From: Gaiellasilicea sp963761905
Lineage (GTDB): Bacteria > Actinomycetota > Thermoleophilia > Gaiellales > Gaiellaceae
Length of the DNA stretch: 64,000 nucleotides
Direction: 5' to 3'
NCBI GenBank assembly: GCA_963761905.1
Contig: CAVXIQ010000008.1
Location: 248,001-312,000, forward strand
In this document: positions 53,389-60,629 of the stretch, in pieces
How positions within the stretch are numbered: position 1 is the first letter of the stretch
Layout: each line of letters opens with the position of its first letter
Position numbers and translations under genes: made by a program
The notes under the pieces: generated by a model
The model's database searches: none
What the model was told of the DNA's origin: nothing
Seen by the model: the letters and a program-made list of their open reading frames with translations, nothing else

Positions 53389-53394
53389 TACACT
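53389..53394 (+). promoter_or_regulatory. -10 box of pdxT (leaderless start)
   Basis: TACACT ends 6 nt before ATG 53401, giving pdxT its own promoter. Confidence 0.6.
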
Positions 53395-53400
53395 TGCGCC

Positions 53401-53970
53401 ATGAGAATCGGCGTCCTCGCGCTTCAGGGCAACTTCCGCGAGCACGCGGCGATGCTGCGCCGGCTCGGCGCGGACGTTGTCGAGGTGCGCCTCCCGGTTG
53501 AGCTCGACGGCCTCGACGGGCTCGTCATTCCTGGCGGCGAGTCGACGGCGATCGCGCGGCTGATGCGGCTCTACGGGCTCGAGGAGCCGGTGCGGCGCTT
53601 CGAGCAGCCGATCTTCGGCACCTGCGCCGGGATGATCCTGCTCGACCGAGCTCACCTCGGCCTTGCCGACCTCGAGGTCGATCGAAACGCCTACGGCCGC
53701 CAGCTCGCGAGCTTCGAGGCCGATCTCGACCTCGACGGCGACGACGAGCCGCTGCGCGGCGTCTTCATCCGCGCGCCTCGCGTGGCCGACCACGGCTCCG
53801 GCGTCGAGGTCCTCGCCGAGCGCAGATTGCCAGGAGGAGGGGGCGAGCCGGTCCTGCTCCGGGACGGCCGCATCCTTGTCGCCTCGTTCCATCCGGAGCT
53901 GACCGATGACACACGCGTGCACCAGCGGTTCCTGGAGCTGATCAGAGAGGAGCAGAGTGTCCGGGCATAG
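53401..53970 (+). CDS. pdxT: Pyridoxal 5'-phosphate synthase, glutaminase subunit PdxT
   Basis: Releases ammonia from glutamine and channels it to PdxS. The 189-residue class I amidotransferase has IGVLALQGNFREHAAML, LVIPGGESTAIARLM, the nucleophile Cys in IFGTCAGMILLDR, RGVFIRAP and the catalytic His-Glu pair FHPELTDD. It overlaps yebC by 14 bp. Confidence 0.96.
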   Translation: MRIGVLALQGNFREHAAMLRRLGADVVEVRLPVELDGLDGLVIPGGESTAIARLMRLYGLEEPVRRFEQPIFGTCAGMILLDRAHLGLADLEVDRNAYGRQLASFEADLDLDGDDEPLRGVFIRAPRVADHGSGVEVLAERRLPGGGGEPVLLRDGRILVASFHPELTDDTRVHQRFLELIREEQSVRA

Positions 53971-54712
53971 CAAGTGGTCGTCGATCAAGCACAAGAAGGG
54001 AGCGGCGGACGCGAAGCGCGGGAAGCTCTTCACGAAGCTCTCGCGCGCGATCATCGTCGCGGCCAAGGAGGGTGGCCCCGATCCGTCGGGGAACGCCTCG
54101 CTCCAGAGCGCGATCGACAAGGCGAAGAGCTATTCGATGCCCAAGGACAACATCGAGCGGGCGATCGCGAAGGGCGCGGGCACCGAGGCGGACGCCGCCG
54201 TCTTCGAGACCGTGGTCTACGAGGGCTACGGCCCCGACGGTGTCGCCGTGCTCGTCGAGGCGCTGACCGACAACCGCAACCGCACCGCATCAGACGTGCG
54301 CCACACTTTTGCGAAGAACGGCGGCAACCTGGGCACGAGCGGCTCCGTCGCCTGGCTCTTCGAGCGACGCGGCGTCGTACTCGTCGACGCCGAGGGCGCC
54401 GACGAGGACGAGCTGATGCTCGCGGCTGCCGAAGGTGGGGCGGACGACCTCGAGCGCGACGGCTCCGTCTTCCAGGTCTCGGCGCCGCCGGAGAGCCTGG
54501 CTGAGGTGCGGAACGCAATCTCGGAGGCGGGCTTCGCGATCGACTCCGCCGAGCTCTCGATGATCCCGAAGACGACCGTCGAGATCGCGGACGAGTCGTC
54601 CGCGAGGAAGCTGATGCGGCTGCTCGAAGCGCTCGAGGAGAACGACGACGTGCAGGACGTGTGGTCGAACTTCGACATCCCGGAGCAGGTCTTGGAGGCC
54701 GTCGCGAGCTAG
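53957..54712 (+). CDS. yebC: YebC/TACO1-family regulator
   Basis: A 251-residue protein with the family start SGHSKWSSIKHKKGAADAKR, then SMPKDNIERAIAKGAG, VYEGYGPDGVAVLVEALTDN and KNGGNLGTSGSVAWLFERRG. YebC proteins act on transcription or help translation of proline stretches. It sits between pdxT and ruvC, a common arrangement in actinobacteria. Confidence 0.95.
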   Translation: MSGHSKWSSIKHKKGAADAKRGKLFTKLSRAIIVAAKEGGPDPSGNASLQSAIDKAKSYSMPKDNIERAIAKGAGTEADAAVFETVVYEGYGPDGVAVLVEALTDNRNRTASDVRHTFAKNGGNLGTSGSVAWLFERRGVVLVDAEGADEDELMLAAAEGGADDLERDGSVFQVSAPPESLAEVRNAISEAGFAIDSAELSMIPKTTVEIADESSARKLMRLLEALEENDDVQDVWSNFDIPEQVLEAVAS

Positions 54713-54735
54713 GAAGGAACGTCCGACGGGCTGCC

Positions 54736-54741
54736 TAACCT
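54736..54741 (+). promoter_or_regulatory. -10 box of ruvCAB (leaderless start)
   Basis: TAACCT ends 6 nt before GTG 54748. Confidence 0.55.
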
Positions 54742-54747
54742 TTCCTC

Positions 54748-55236
54748 GTGAAGGTTCTCGGCATCGACCCAGGGACAGCAGCGTGCGGGTACGGGATCGT
54801 CCACGAAAGCGGCGGCCGGATCAGGCGAATCGACCACGGCTGGTGGCAGACGCCCGCCGGGGAGCGCCCCGAGCTCCGGCTCAAGACGATCTTCGAGGCG
54901 GTGCAGGCACTCCTTGTGGAGCACGAGCCGGACGGCGTCGCGCTGGAAGAGTCGTTCGTCGGTGCAGACGCCCGCATCGCGCTCTCCGTCGGCCAGGCGC
55001 GCGGAGCCGTGCTGGTCGCCGCCGCGTGCGCCGGCGTCGAGTGCGTTGAGTACGCCCCGGCCCGGGTCAAGCAGGCGGTGTGCGGCTACGGCCGCGCCGA
55101 GAAGGCGCAGGTGCAGCGGATGGTGCGCGCCATCCTCGCGCTGGACGCGGTTCCGACCCCGCATCACGCCTCCGACGCGCTAGCCGTCGCGATCTGCCAC
55201 GCGCTCGCGCCGCCACTGCTGAGGGTCGCAGGATGA
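54748..55236 (+). CDS. ruvC: Holliday-junction resolvase RuvC
   Basis: A 162-residue RNase-H-fold nuclease that cuts Holliday junctions. The first catalytic Asp is in KVLGIDPGTAACGYG, the Glu in GVALEESFVGADARIALSVG, and the last acidic pair in HHASDALAVAICHAL. First gene of ruvC-ruvA-ruvB, each overlapping the next by ATGA. Confidence 0.96.
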   Translation: MKVLGIDPGTAACGYGIVHESGGRIRRIDHGWWQTPAGERPELRLKTIFEAVQALLVEHEPDGVALEESFVGADARIALSVGQARGAVLVAAACAGVECVEYAPARVKQAVCGYGRAEKAQVQRMVRAILALDAVPTPHHASDALAVAICHALAPPLLRVAG

Positions 55237-55790
55237 TCTCGCGCCTCCGCGGCGTCCCCGCCGGTCGAAGCGCGGAGGGGCTCGTGGTCGACGTGAACGG
55301 CGTCGGCTATCTCGTCGCCGCGTCTGCCGCCACGCTGCGACGGGCGGAGGGGGCCGCGGAGCTCGTCGTCGAGACCTACCTCCACGTTCGCGAAGACACG
55401 CTCCAGCTCTACGGCTTCGTCGACGCGCCCGAACGGGAGCTCTTCACACAGCTCCTGACGGTGAACGGCGTCGGCCCGAAAGTCGCGCTCGCAATCGTGT
55501 CCGGCTCGACGGCCACCGAGCTACGGCGCGCGATCGCCCACGAGGACGTCGCGCGTTTCCAGGCGATCCCCGGCATCGGCAAGAAGACCGCCGAGCGGAT
55601 CGTGCTCGAGCTGAAGGGAAAGACCACGCCCGGCGACGAACCGACGGTCGGGTCGGCAGTCTCCGTCGAGCGGGACGCGTTGATCGAGCTCGGCTACACG
55701 TTGCTCGAGGCCGACCAGGCGTTGGCGGCAATCGATCCGGAGCTGCCCGCCGAAGAGCGCGTTCGGCTGGCGCTGAGGCAGGCCGCATGA
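55233..55790 (+). CDS. ruvA: Holliday-junction-binding protein RuvA
   Basis: A 185-residue tetramer subunit with the OB domain MISRLRGVPAGRSAEGLVVD, two helix-hairpin-helix motifs (LLTVNGVGPKVALAIVSG and FQAIPGIGKKTAERIVLELK) and the C-terminal RuvB-contact domain ALIELGYTLLEADQALAAI. It docks RuvB on the junction. Confidence 0.96.
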   Translation: MISRLRGVPAGRSAEGLVVDVNGVGYLVAASAATLRRAEGAAELVVETYLHVREDTLQLYGFVDAPERELFTQLLTVNGVGPKVALAIVSGSTATELRRAIAHEDVARFQAIPGIGKKTAERIVLELKGKTTPGDEPTVGSAVSVERDALIELGYTLLEADQALAAIDPELPAEERVRLALRQAA

Positions 55791-56803
55791 GCGCGGTGAC
55801 GGCCGCCGCCGTCCTCTCGCCGGACGAGGAGGACGTCGAGGTCACGCTCCGTCCGCGCCGGCTCGACGACTTCGTCGGGCAGGAGAGCGTCAAGGAGCAG
55901 CTGGCGATCGCGCTCGCGGCGGCGAAGGCCCGCGGGGAGGCGCTCGACCACGTGCTCCTCGTCGGGCCGCCGGGGCTCGGCAAGACCACGCTCGCGCAGA
56001 TCGTCCGCGAGGAGCTCGGAGTCGGGATCCGCACGGTCGCCGGTCCGGCGCTCGAGCGGAAAGGGGACATGGCCGCGATCCTGACCGGCCTCGAGGAGCG
56101 CGACGTCCTCTTCGTCGACGAGATCCACCGGATCAACCGCGCGATCGAGGAGATTCTGTACCCGGCGCTCGAGGACTTCCGGCTCGACATCATCGTCGGG
56201 CAGGGACCCGCGGCGAGGACGCTGACGCTCGACCTGCCGCGGTTCACGCTCGTCGGCGCGACGACGCGCACCGGGCTCCTGACGACGCCGCTCCGCGACC
56301 GATTCGGGATGACCTTTCGGCTCGGCTATTACGACGCGGAGCAGCTCGGCGCGATCGTCCGCCGTTCGGCCGGGATCTTCGGGATCGCGATCGAGGACGC
56401 CGCGGCGCGGGAGATCGCGCGCCGCTCGCGCGGGACGCCGCGGATCGCGAACCGGATCCTGCGCCGAGTCCGCGACGTCGCCGAGGTGCGGCACCAGGGC
56501 GCGATCACGAGCGAGATCGCGCGAGAAGCGCTCGAGCTGCTCGAGGTCGACGACGAGGGCCTCGAGCGCACCGACCGCGAGCTCCTGGAGGCGATCGCCC
56601 ACAAGTTCGACGGCGGTCCGGTCGGGCTCTCGACGCTCGCCGTGACGCTCGGCGAGGAGACCGACACGATCGAGGACGTCTACGAGCCCTACCTGCTCCA
56701 GCTCGGCTTCCTCCAGCGAACCCCGCGCGGGCGGATCATCACGAAGCTCGGCCGGGCGCATGTGGGCGCACCCTCGGCTCCCGAGCGGCGTCTGTTCGAG
56801 TAG
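55787..56803 (+). CDS. ruvB: Holliday-junction branch-migration motor RuvB
   Basis: A 338-residue AAA+ helicase. It has LRPRRLDDFVGQESVKEQL, Walker A LLVGPPGLGKTTLAQI, Walker B VLFVDEIHRINRAIEE, sensor 1 LVGATTRTGLLTTPLRDRFG (ending in the arginine finger) and a winged-helix tail LQRTPRGRIITKLGRAHVG. Complete. Confidence 0.97.
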   Translation: MSAVTAAAVLSPDEEDVEVTLRPRRLDDFVGQESVKEQLAIALAAAKARGEALDHVLLVGPPGLGKTTLAQIVREELGVGIRTVAGPALERKGDMAAILTGLEERDVLFVDEIHRINRAIEEILYPALEDFRLDIIVGQGPAARTLTLDLPRFTLVGATTRTGLLTTPLRDRFGMTFRLGYYDAEQLGAIVRRSAGIFGIAIEDAAAREIARRSRGTPRIANRILRRVRDVAEVRHQGAITSEIAREALELLEVDDEGLERTDRELLEAIAHKFDGGPVGLSTLAVTLGEETDTIEDVYEPYLLQLGFLQRTPRGRIITKLGRAHVGAPSAPERRLFE

Positions 56804-56815
56804 GGCCGGCCTCAG

Positions 56816-56821
56816 TACGCT
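56816..56821 (+). promoter_or_regulatory. -10 box of the HelD-like gene (leaderless start)
   Basis: TACGCT ends 7 nt before GTG 56829. Confidence 0.5.
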
Positions 56822-56828
56822 CGGAGGC

Positions 56829-58784
56829 GTGGCGCACCCCGACCTACCCGCCGAGCAGGCCTATGTCGACCGCGCCTACGCCGCGCTCGACGAGATGCGC
56901 GACGTCGTGGGGCGGGCGGCGACCGCGACCGACCAGGAGGTCGCCGCGCTCGCGCTCGAGGCGTGGAGCGCAAAGCGGCTCGCCACCTACGAGGACGCCG
57001 AGCGCGGTCTTCTCTTCGGGCGCCTCGACTTCGACGACGTCGAGCGGCCGCTCTACGTCGGTCGCCGCTGGGTCGAGGATGCGGAGCGGCGGCAGCTTGT
57101 CGTCAACTGGCAGGCGCCCGCGGCGCGCCCGTTCTACACGGCCACTCCGGTCGATCCGCAGCGCGTCACCCTGCGCCGGCGCTTCCGCACCGCCGGCCGC
57201 CGCCTGACCGACATCGCGGACGAGTCGCTCGACGGCTCCACGCTCGACGGCGCGAGCGTCGGCGACTTCCTCCTCGAGGAGCTCGACCGGAGTCGCGAGA
57301 CGCGCATGCGCGACATCGTCGCAACGATCCAGGCAGACCAGTACCGCCTGATCACGCACGCACCCGACCGGCCGCTCGTGATCCAGGGCGGCCCCGGAAC
57401 CGGGAAGACCGCCGTCGGCCTGCACCGCGCCTCGTGGCTCCTCTACAACCACCGTGACACGCTCGCGCGCTCGCGCATCCTCGTCGTCGGCCCGAACAGG
57501 CTCTTCATGGAGTACGTGTCGCACGTCCTGCCCGCGCTCGGCGAGCACGCGGTCGAGCAGCGGGCGGTGTCCGAGCTCGTGGACGGGTTCGAGCCCAGCC
57601 TCGCCGAGCGTGACGAGGTCGCGCGGCTGAAGGCGGACACGCGGCTCGCTCAGGTGCTCGCACGGGCCGTCGAGCTGCGGCTCGAGAGCGAGCCCGAGGA
57701 GCTCAACCTGATGCTCGAGGGCGAGTACGTGCGCGTTCGAGCGCGCGAGGTCGCGGAGTTGCTGCGCGAGACGCGCGAGCGGGAGGGAACGAGCGCGATC
57801 GCCCGCGAGCGGTTCCGGATGGCACTCGTCCGCCGCTTCTACGTCGCGTATTCGGAGACGCTCGGCGGCAGCGCCGTCCGCGACGGGGAGCAGATCGAGA
57901 AGGCGTTGAAGGCGAACGGGTATCTGGCGCGGATCCTCGCGCGGGCCTGGCCGGCGGTGGCGCCGGAGAAGCTCGTTCGCGCACTCCTCACCCAGCCCTC
58001 GTTCCTGGGCGACGCCGCGGCTGGGATCCTCGACGAACAGGAGCAGGCGCTCTTGCGCCGCCGGGGCCTGGGCTGGAGCGACGCCGACCTTGCGCTCCTC
58101 GACGAGGCGACCGCGCTCGTCGGAACGCCGCCACGGAGCTACGGCCACGTGATCGTCGACGAGGCGCAGGATCTGACGCCGATGCAGCTACGGATGATCG
58201 CCCGACGCGCTCGTCAGGGAGGGCTCACGCTGCTCGGCGACGTCGCGCAGGCCACCGGAGCGGTCGTCTACCGGAGCTGGGACGAGGTTCTGCCGCACCT
58301 GCCGCACGCCGAGGAAGCGGAGATCGAGGAGCTTCGCCACGCCTATCGAGTCCCGCGCGAGATCATGGACGTCGCCCTGCCGCTCCTGGAGCTGATCGCT
58401 CCGGACGTGGCGGTGCCGCTTGCGTATCGCCACGGCGCTGCGGAGCCGCGCGTGGTCGGCGTGTCGGAGAAGGAGTTGCTCCGCGAGGCTTACCGGGAAG
58501 CGGCGCGGCTCGCGCGGGAGGACGGGCTCGTGGCGTTGATCGTGCCGGACGAGCTGATCGAGCCGGCGCTCGCCGACGAGGCCGCCTACGAGGGCGTGCC
58601 GCTCCTGACCGCTCGGGGCGCGAAGGGCCTCGAGTTCGATCACGTGATCGTCGTCGAGCCGGCGCTCCTGGCCGAGCGTGAACAGGGTCTGCGGGAGCTC
58701 TACGTCGCGCTCACACGGCCGACGAAGACGCTCGTGATCGTCCACGCTCGCGAGCTCCCGCCCGAGCTTCGCCACGCCGCATAG
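56829..58784 (+). CDS. UvrD-like helicase of the HelD type
   Basis: A 651-residue superfamily 1 ATPase. The N-terminal coiled coil and the block VVNWQAPAARPFYTATPVDP are HelD hallmarks. Walker A is IQGGPGTGKTAVGLHRASWL, Walker B HVIVDEAQDLTPMQLRM, motif III GLTLLGDVAQATG and the last motifs LTARGAKGLEFDHVIVVEP and LYVALTRPTKTL. HelD/HelR proteins bind RNA polymerase and free it from DNA, in actinobacteria also after rifampicin exposure. A DNA-repair role near ruvCAB is the alternative. Confidence 0.88.
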   Translation: MAHPDLPAEQAYVDRAYAALDEMRDVVGRAATATDQEVAALALEAWSAKRLATYEDAERGLLFGRLDFDDVERPLYVGRRWVEDAERRQLVVNWQAPAARPFYTATPVDPQRVTLRRRFRTAGRRLTDIADESLDGSTLDGASVGDFLLEELDRSRETRMRDIVATIQADQYRLITHAPDRPLVIQGGPGTGKTAVGLHRASWLLYNHRDTLARSRILVVGPNRLFMEYVSHVLPALGEHAVEQRAVSELVDGFEPSLAERDEVARLKADTRLAQVLARAVELRLESEPEELNLMLEGEYVRVRAREVAELLRETREREGTSAIARERFRMALVRRFYVAYSETLGGSAVRDGEQIEKALKANGYLARILARAWPAVAPEKLVRALLTQPSFLGDAAAGILDEQEQALLRRRGLGWSDADLALLDEATALVGTPPRSYGHVIVDEAQDLTPMQLRMIARRARQGGLTLLGDVAQATGAVVYRSWDEVLPHLPHAEEAEIEELRHAYRVPREIMDVALPLLELIAPDVAVPLAYRHGAAEPRVVGVSEKELLREAYREAARLAREDGLVALIVPDELIEPALADEAAYEGVPLLTARGAKGLEFDHVIVVEPALLAEREQGLRELYVALTRPTKTLVIVHARELPPELRHAA

Positions 58785-58787
58785 AGT
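58782..58787 (+). promoter_or_regulatory. -10 box of the downstream small gene (leaderless start)
   Basis: TAGAGT ends 7 nt before GTG 58795; its first three bases are the stop codon of the helicase gene. Confidence 0.5.
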
Positions 58788-58794
58788 CAGGGCC

Positions 58795-59142
58795 GTGCCG
58801 GAGCTCTGGACACCCGGAATGGCGGGTCCGCTCGAAGAGCTCGTGAGCAGGATCCACCGGCGGATCGAGGCGTTTGCGGCCGAGCACGGCGTGGAGGCCA
58901 TGGTCGAGATCGAGCTCTCGGACGGCGCGCTTCACCGGCTCGAGTCGATCTCCTCAGAGCCGGGCTTCGGCTTCGTCACGCTGCGACCGCACACCACCGA
59001 AGGGCCACAGGAGCTGATCGTTCCGCTCGGCGCGATCCGCCAGCTGACGATCGGCGCCGCCGAGCCCGAGCGCCGGATCGGCTTCTCCCTGCCGTCGAGC
59101 CTAGGGACGAATCCCCGCCGGCGCAATGCTTGTGCGCAATGA
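58795..59142 (+). CDS. Conserved small protein
   Basis: Not recognised. The 115 residues start with a helix (PLEELVSRIHRRIEAFAAEH), then three or four strands (VEAMVEIELSDGALHRLESI, FGFVTLRPHTTEGPQELIVP, IRQLTIGAAEPERRIGFSLP), a small alpha-beta sandwich. The stop TGA lies inside palindrome copy 6, so termination of translation and of transcription may coincide. Confidence 0.55.
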   Translation: MPELWTPGMAGPLEELVSRIHRRIEAFAAEHGVEAMVEIELSDGALHRLESISSEPGFGFVTLRPHTTEGPQELIVPLGAIRQLTIGAAEPERRIGFSLPSSLGTNPRRRNACAQ

Positions 59143-59148
59143 ACACAA
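59128..59148. repeat. Intergenic palindrome, copy 6
   Basis: Identical to copy 3. It overlaps the stop codon of the small gene and lies between convergent genes, as a bidirectional terminator would. Confidence 0.8.
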
Positions 59149-59159
59149 GCGATCTTCGG

Positions 59160-59885
59160 CTACGCGGCGGTGTCGTCCGCGGACGTCGCCGGGGTCAGCG
59201 CCCGGACGCGCCCGCTCCGGACCGTGTGGACGAACGCGAGCACCCTCGGCGCGACCGCGAGCGCGACGATGTCGAACCACACGTAGCCGGACGCGACGCC
59301 GCTCGGCGGGTTGCCCAGCGAGACGGACGTGCCGGGAATCTCGGCCGCCCAGCGCCAGGTGCCGATCGCAGTCCCGTAGAGCTCGAGCCAGGCGACGACG
59401 AGGAAGACGCCGGCATAGATCTCGGGCGCCCTGCCGCGAAGCAGGTAGACCGCGAGCAGCCCCGCGCCAAGCGCGCCTCCGAGGTCCGACCGGGGCAACA
59501 CCGTGATGCCCGCGATTCCCCAGACCAGCACCAGCACGAGCGCGGCGCGAACGAGTGTCCCCTGTAACTGCCTCTTACTCGCGGCGGCGGCGAGCGAGGC
59601 GCCCGCGAGGTAGACGAGCCCGTGCGCGGGCGGGACGAAGGTCGGCAGGTTCTCCAGCCTGTAGGTGTAGACACCCCAGATGAGGGAGCCCACGATCTCG
59701 GCGCAGGTGGCGACGACGACCACGACGAGCGCCTGAGCCCGGAGCGACGGCGACACACTCCGGCAGGCGAGCGCGAGCGCGATCCACGTAAAGCCGCCGA
59801 GCACGAGCTGACCTCCGGCGCCGACCTGCGTGTCGACCGCGAGCAGCACCGCGAGGTAGCCCACGATCGCCAGAGCGCGGGCCAT
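59160..59885 (-). CDS. Polytopic membrane protein of unknown function
   Basis: A 241-residue protein with about seven membrane helices. It includes the conserved-looking loop IVGSLIWGVYTYRLENLPTF followed by VPPAHGLVYLAGASLAAAA, and FLVVAWLELYGTAIGTWRWA near the C-terminal third. Aromatic and Gly/Pro-rich loops resemble conserved actinobacterial membrane proteins without assigned function. Its ATG follows the preceding stop by 1 nt, so it is in an operon with the next entry. Confidence 0.65.
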   Translation of the reverse strand: MARALAIVGYLAVLLAVDTQVGAGGQLVLGGFTWIALALACRSVSPSLRAQALVVVVVATCAEIVGSLIWGVYTYRLENLPTFVPPAHGLVYLAGASLAAAASKRQLQGTLVRAALVLVLVWGIAGITVLPRSDLGGALGAGLLAVYLLRGRAPEIYAGVFLVVAWLELYGTAIGTWRWAAEIPGTSVSLGNPPSGVASGYVWFDIVALAVAPRVLAFVHTVRSGRVRALTPATSADDTAA

Positions 59886-59886
59886 C

Positions 59887-60342
59887 TCAGCGCCTGAACT
59901 GGAGCTCGTGCCAGGACGGCACGGGCGCGAGCTCGAGCAGCGCGCGACCGCCCCGCGGCTCGGCGTAGCCGAAGTCCCCGGACTCTTCGTCCCAGGACAC
60001 CTCGAGCAATCCCTCCTTGACCCGGTGGTCGAGCCAGGCTCCGCGGAAGACCAGCTTTCGCAACCAGTAGACGAGCGACTCTCCCTCGAGCAGCCCGACG
60101 CGCTCCCAGTGCCGGACGAGATACCGGCCGAGCTGGCTGCGCGCCTCGGCGATCCGGCCGTCGGCCGAGAGCTCGACGAGATCGGCCGTCTCCTCCTCGT
60201 CCAGGTCGTTGCCCTCGATCAGGCCGAGCTTGACGGCGGCGGCGGTGACGCGCTCCTCGAAGTCGTCCGCGTTGAAGCCGAACCGGTAGCCGAGGAACTC
60301 GACCACGTAGTCCTCGCCGGAGCCGTAGTTCGCCTCGGTCAT
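59887..60342 (-). CDS. Conserved acidic protein
   Basis: Not recognised. The 151 soluble residues have EDYVVEFLGYRFGFNADDFE, a basic middle (SQLGRYLVRHWERVGLLEGE) and a beta-strand end (LLEVSWDEESGDFGYAEPRG). A TACCCT box lies 8 nt before ATG 60342, which is preferred to ATG 60363. First gene of the two-gene minus operon. Confidence 0.55.
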   Translation of the reverse strand: MTEANYGSGEDYVVEFLGYRFGFNADDFEERVTAAAVKLGLIEGNDLDEEETADLVELSADGRIAEARSQLGRYLVRHWERVGLLEGESLVYWLRKLVFRGAWLDHRVKEGLLEVSWDEESGDFGYAEPRGGRALLELAPVPSWHELQFRR

Positions 60343-60370
60343 AGGCCGCAAGGGTACCGTCACGCGCCGA

Positions 60371-60376
60371 TATCCT
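60371..60376 (+). promoter_or_regulatory. -10 box of the small membrane-protein gene (leaderless start)
   Basis: TATCCT ends 7 nt before ATG 60384. Confidence 0.5.
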
Positions 60377-60383
60377 CCGCAGC

Positions 60384-60590
60384 ATGGACAGGCGCCTCGT
60401 GCTCCCGATGACCCTTGTCGTCCTCGCGATCTGGCTGCTCGGCACCTGGGTGACGAAGTACTCCCTCGGGGAGATGGCGGTCTACACCCCGATCGCCGTC
60501 GCCGCGCTCGGCGCGTTCGCCGGGATCATCCTCCTCTGGGTCAAGATCGTCCGCGACTCGCTGCGCGGCAAAGGCACGACAGACGCGTAA
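60384..60590 (+). CDS. Small two-helix membrane protein
   Basis: Not recognised. The 68 residues have helices VLPMTLVVLAIWLLGTWV and VYTPIAVAALGAFAGIILLW and a short basic tail (KIVRDSLRGKGTTDA). Upstream of recJ on the same strand with 39 nt between. Confidence 0.6.
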   Translation: MDRRLVLPMTLVVLAIWLLGTWVTKYSLGEMAVYTPIAVAALGAFAGIILLWVKIVRDSLRGKGTTDA

Positions 60591-60629
60591 CGCTGCACCG
60601 TCCGATGAGGGCCGTACCGTCGAACGGCG

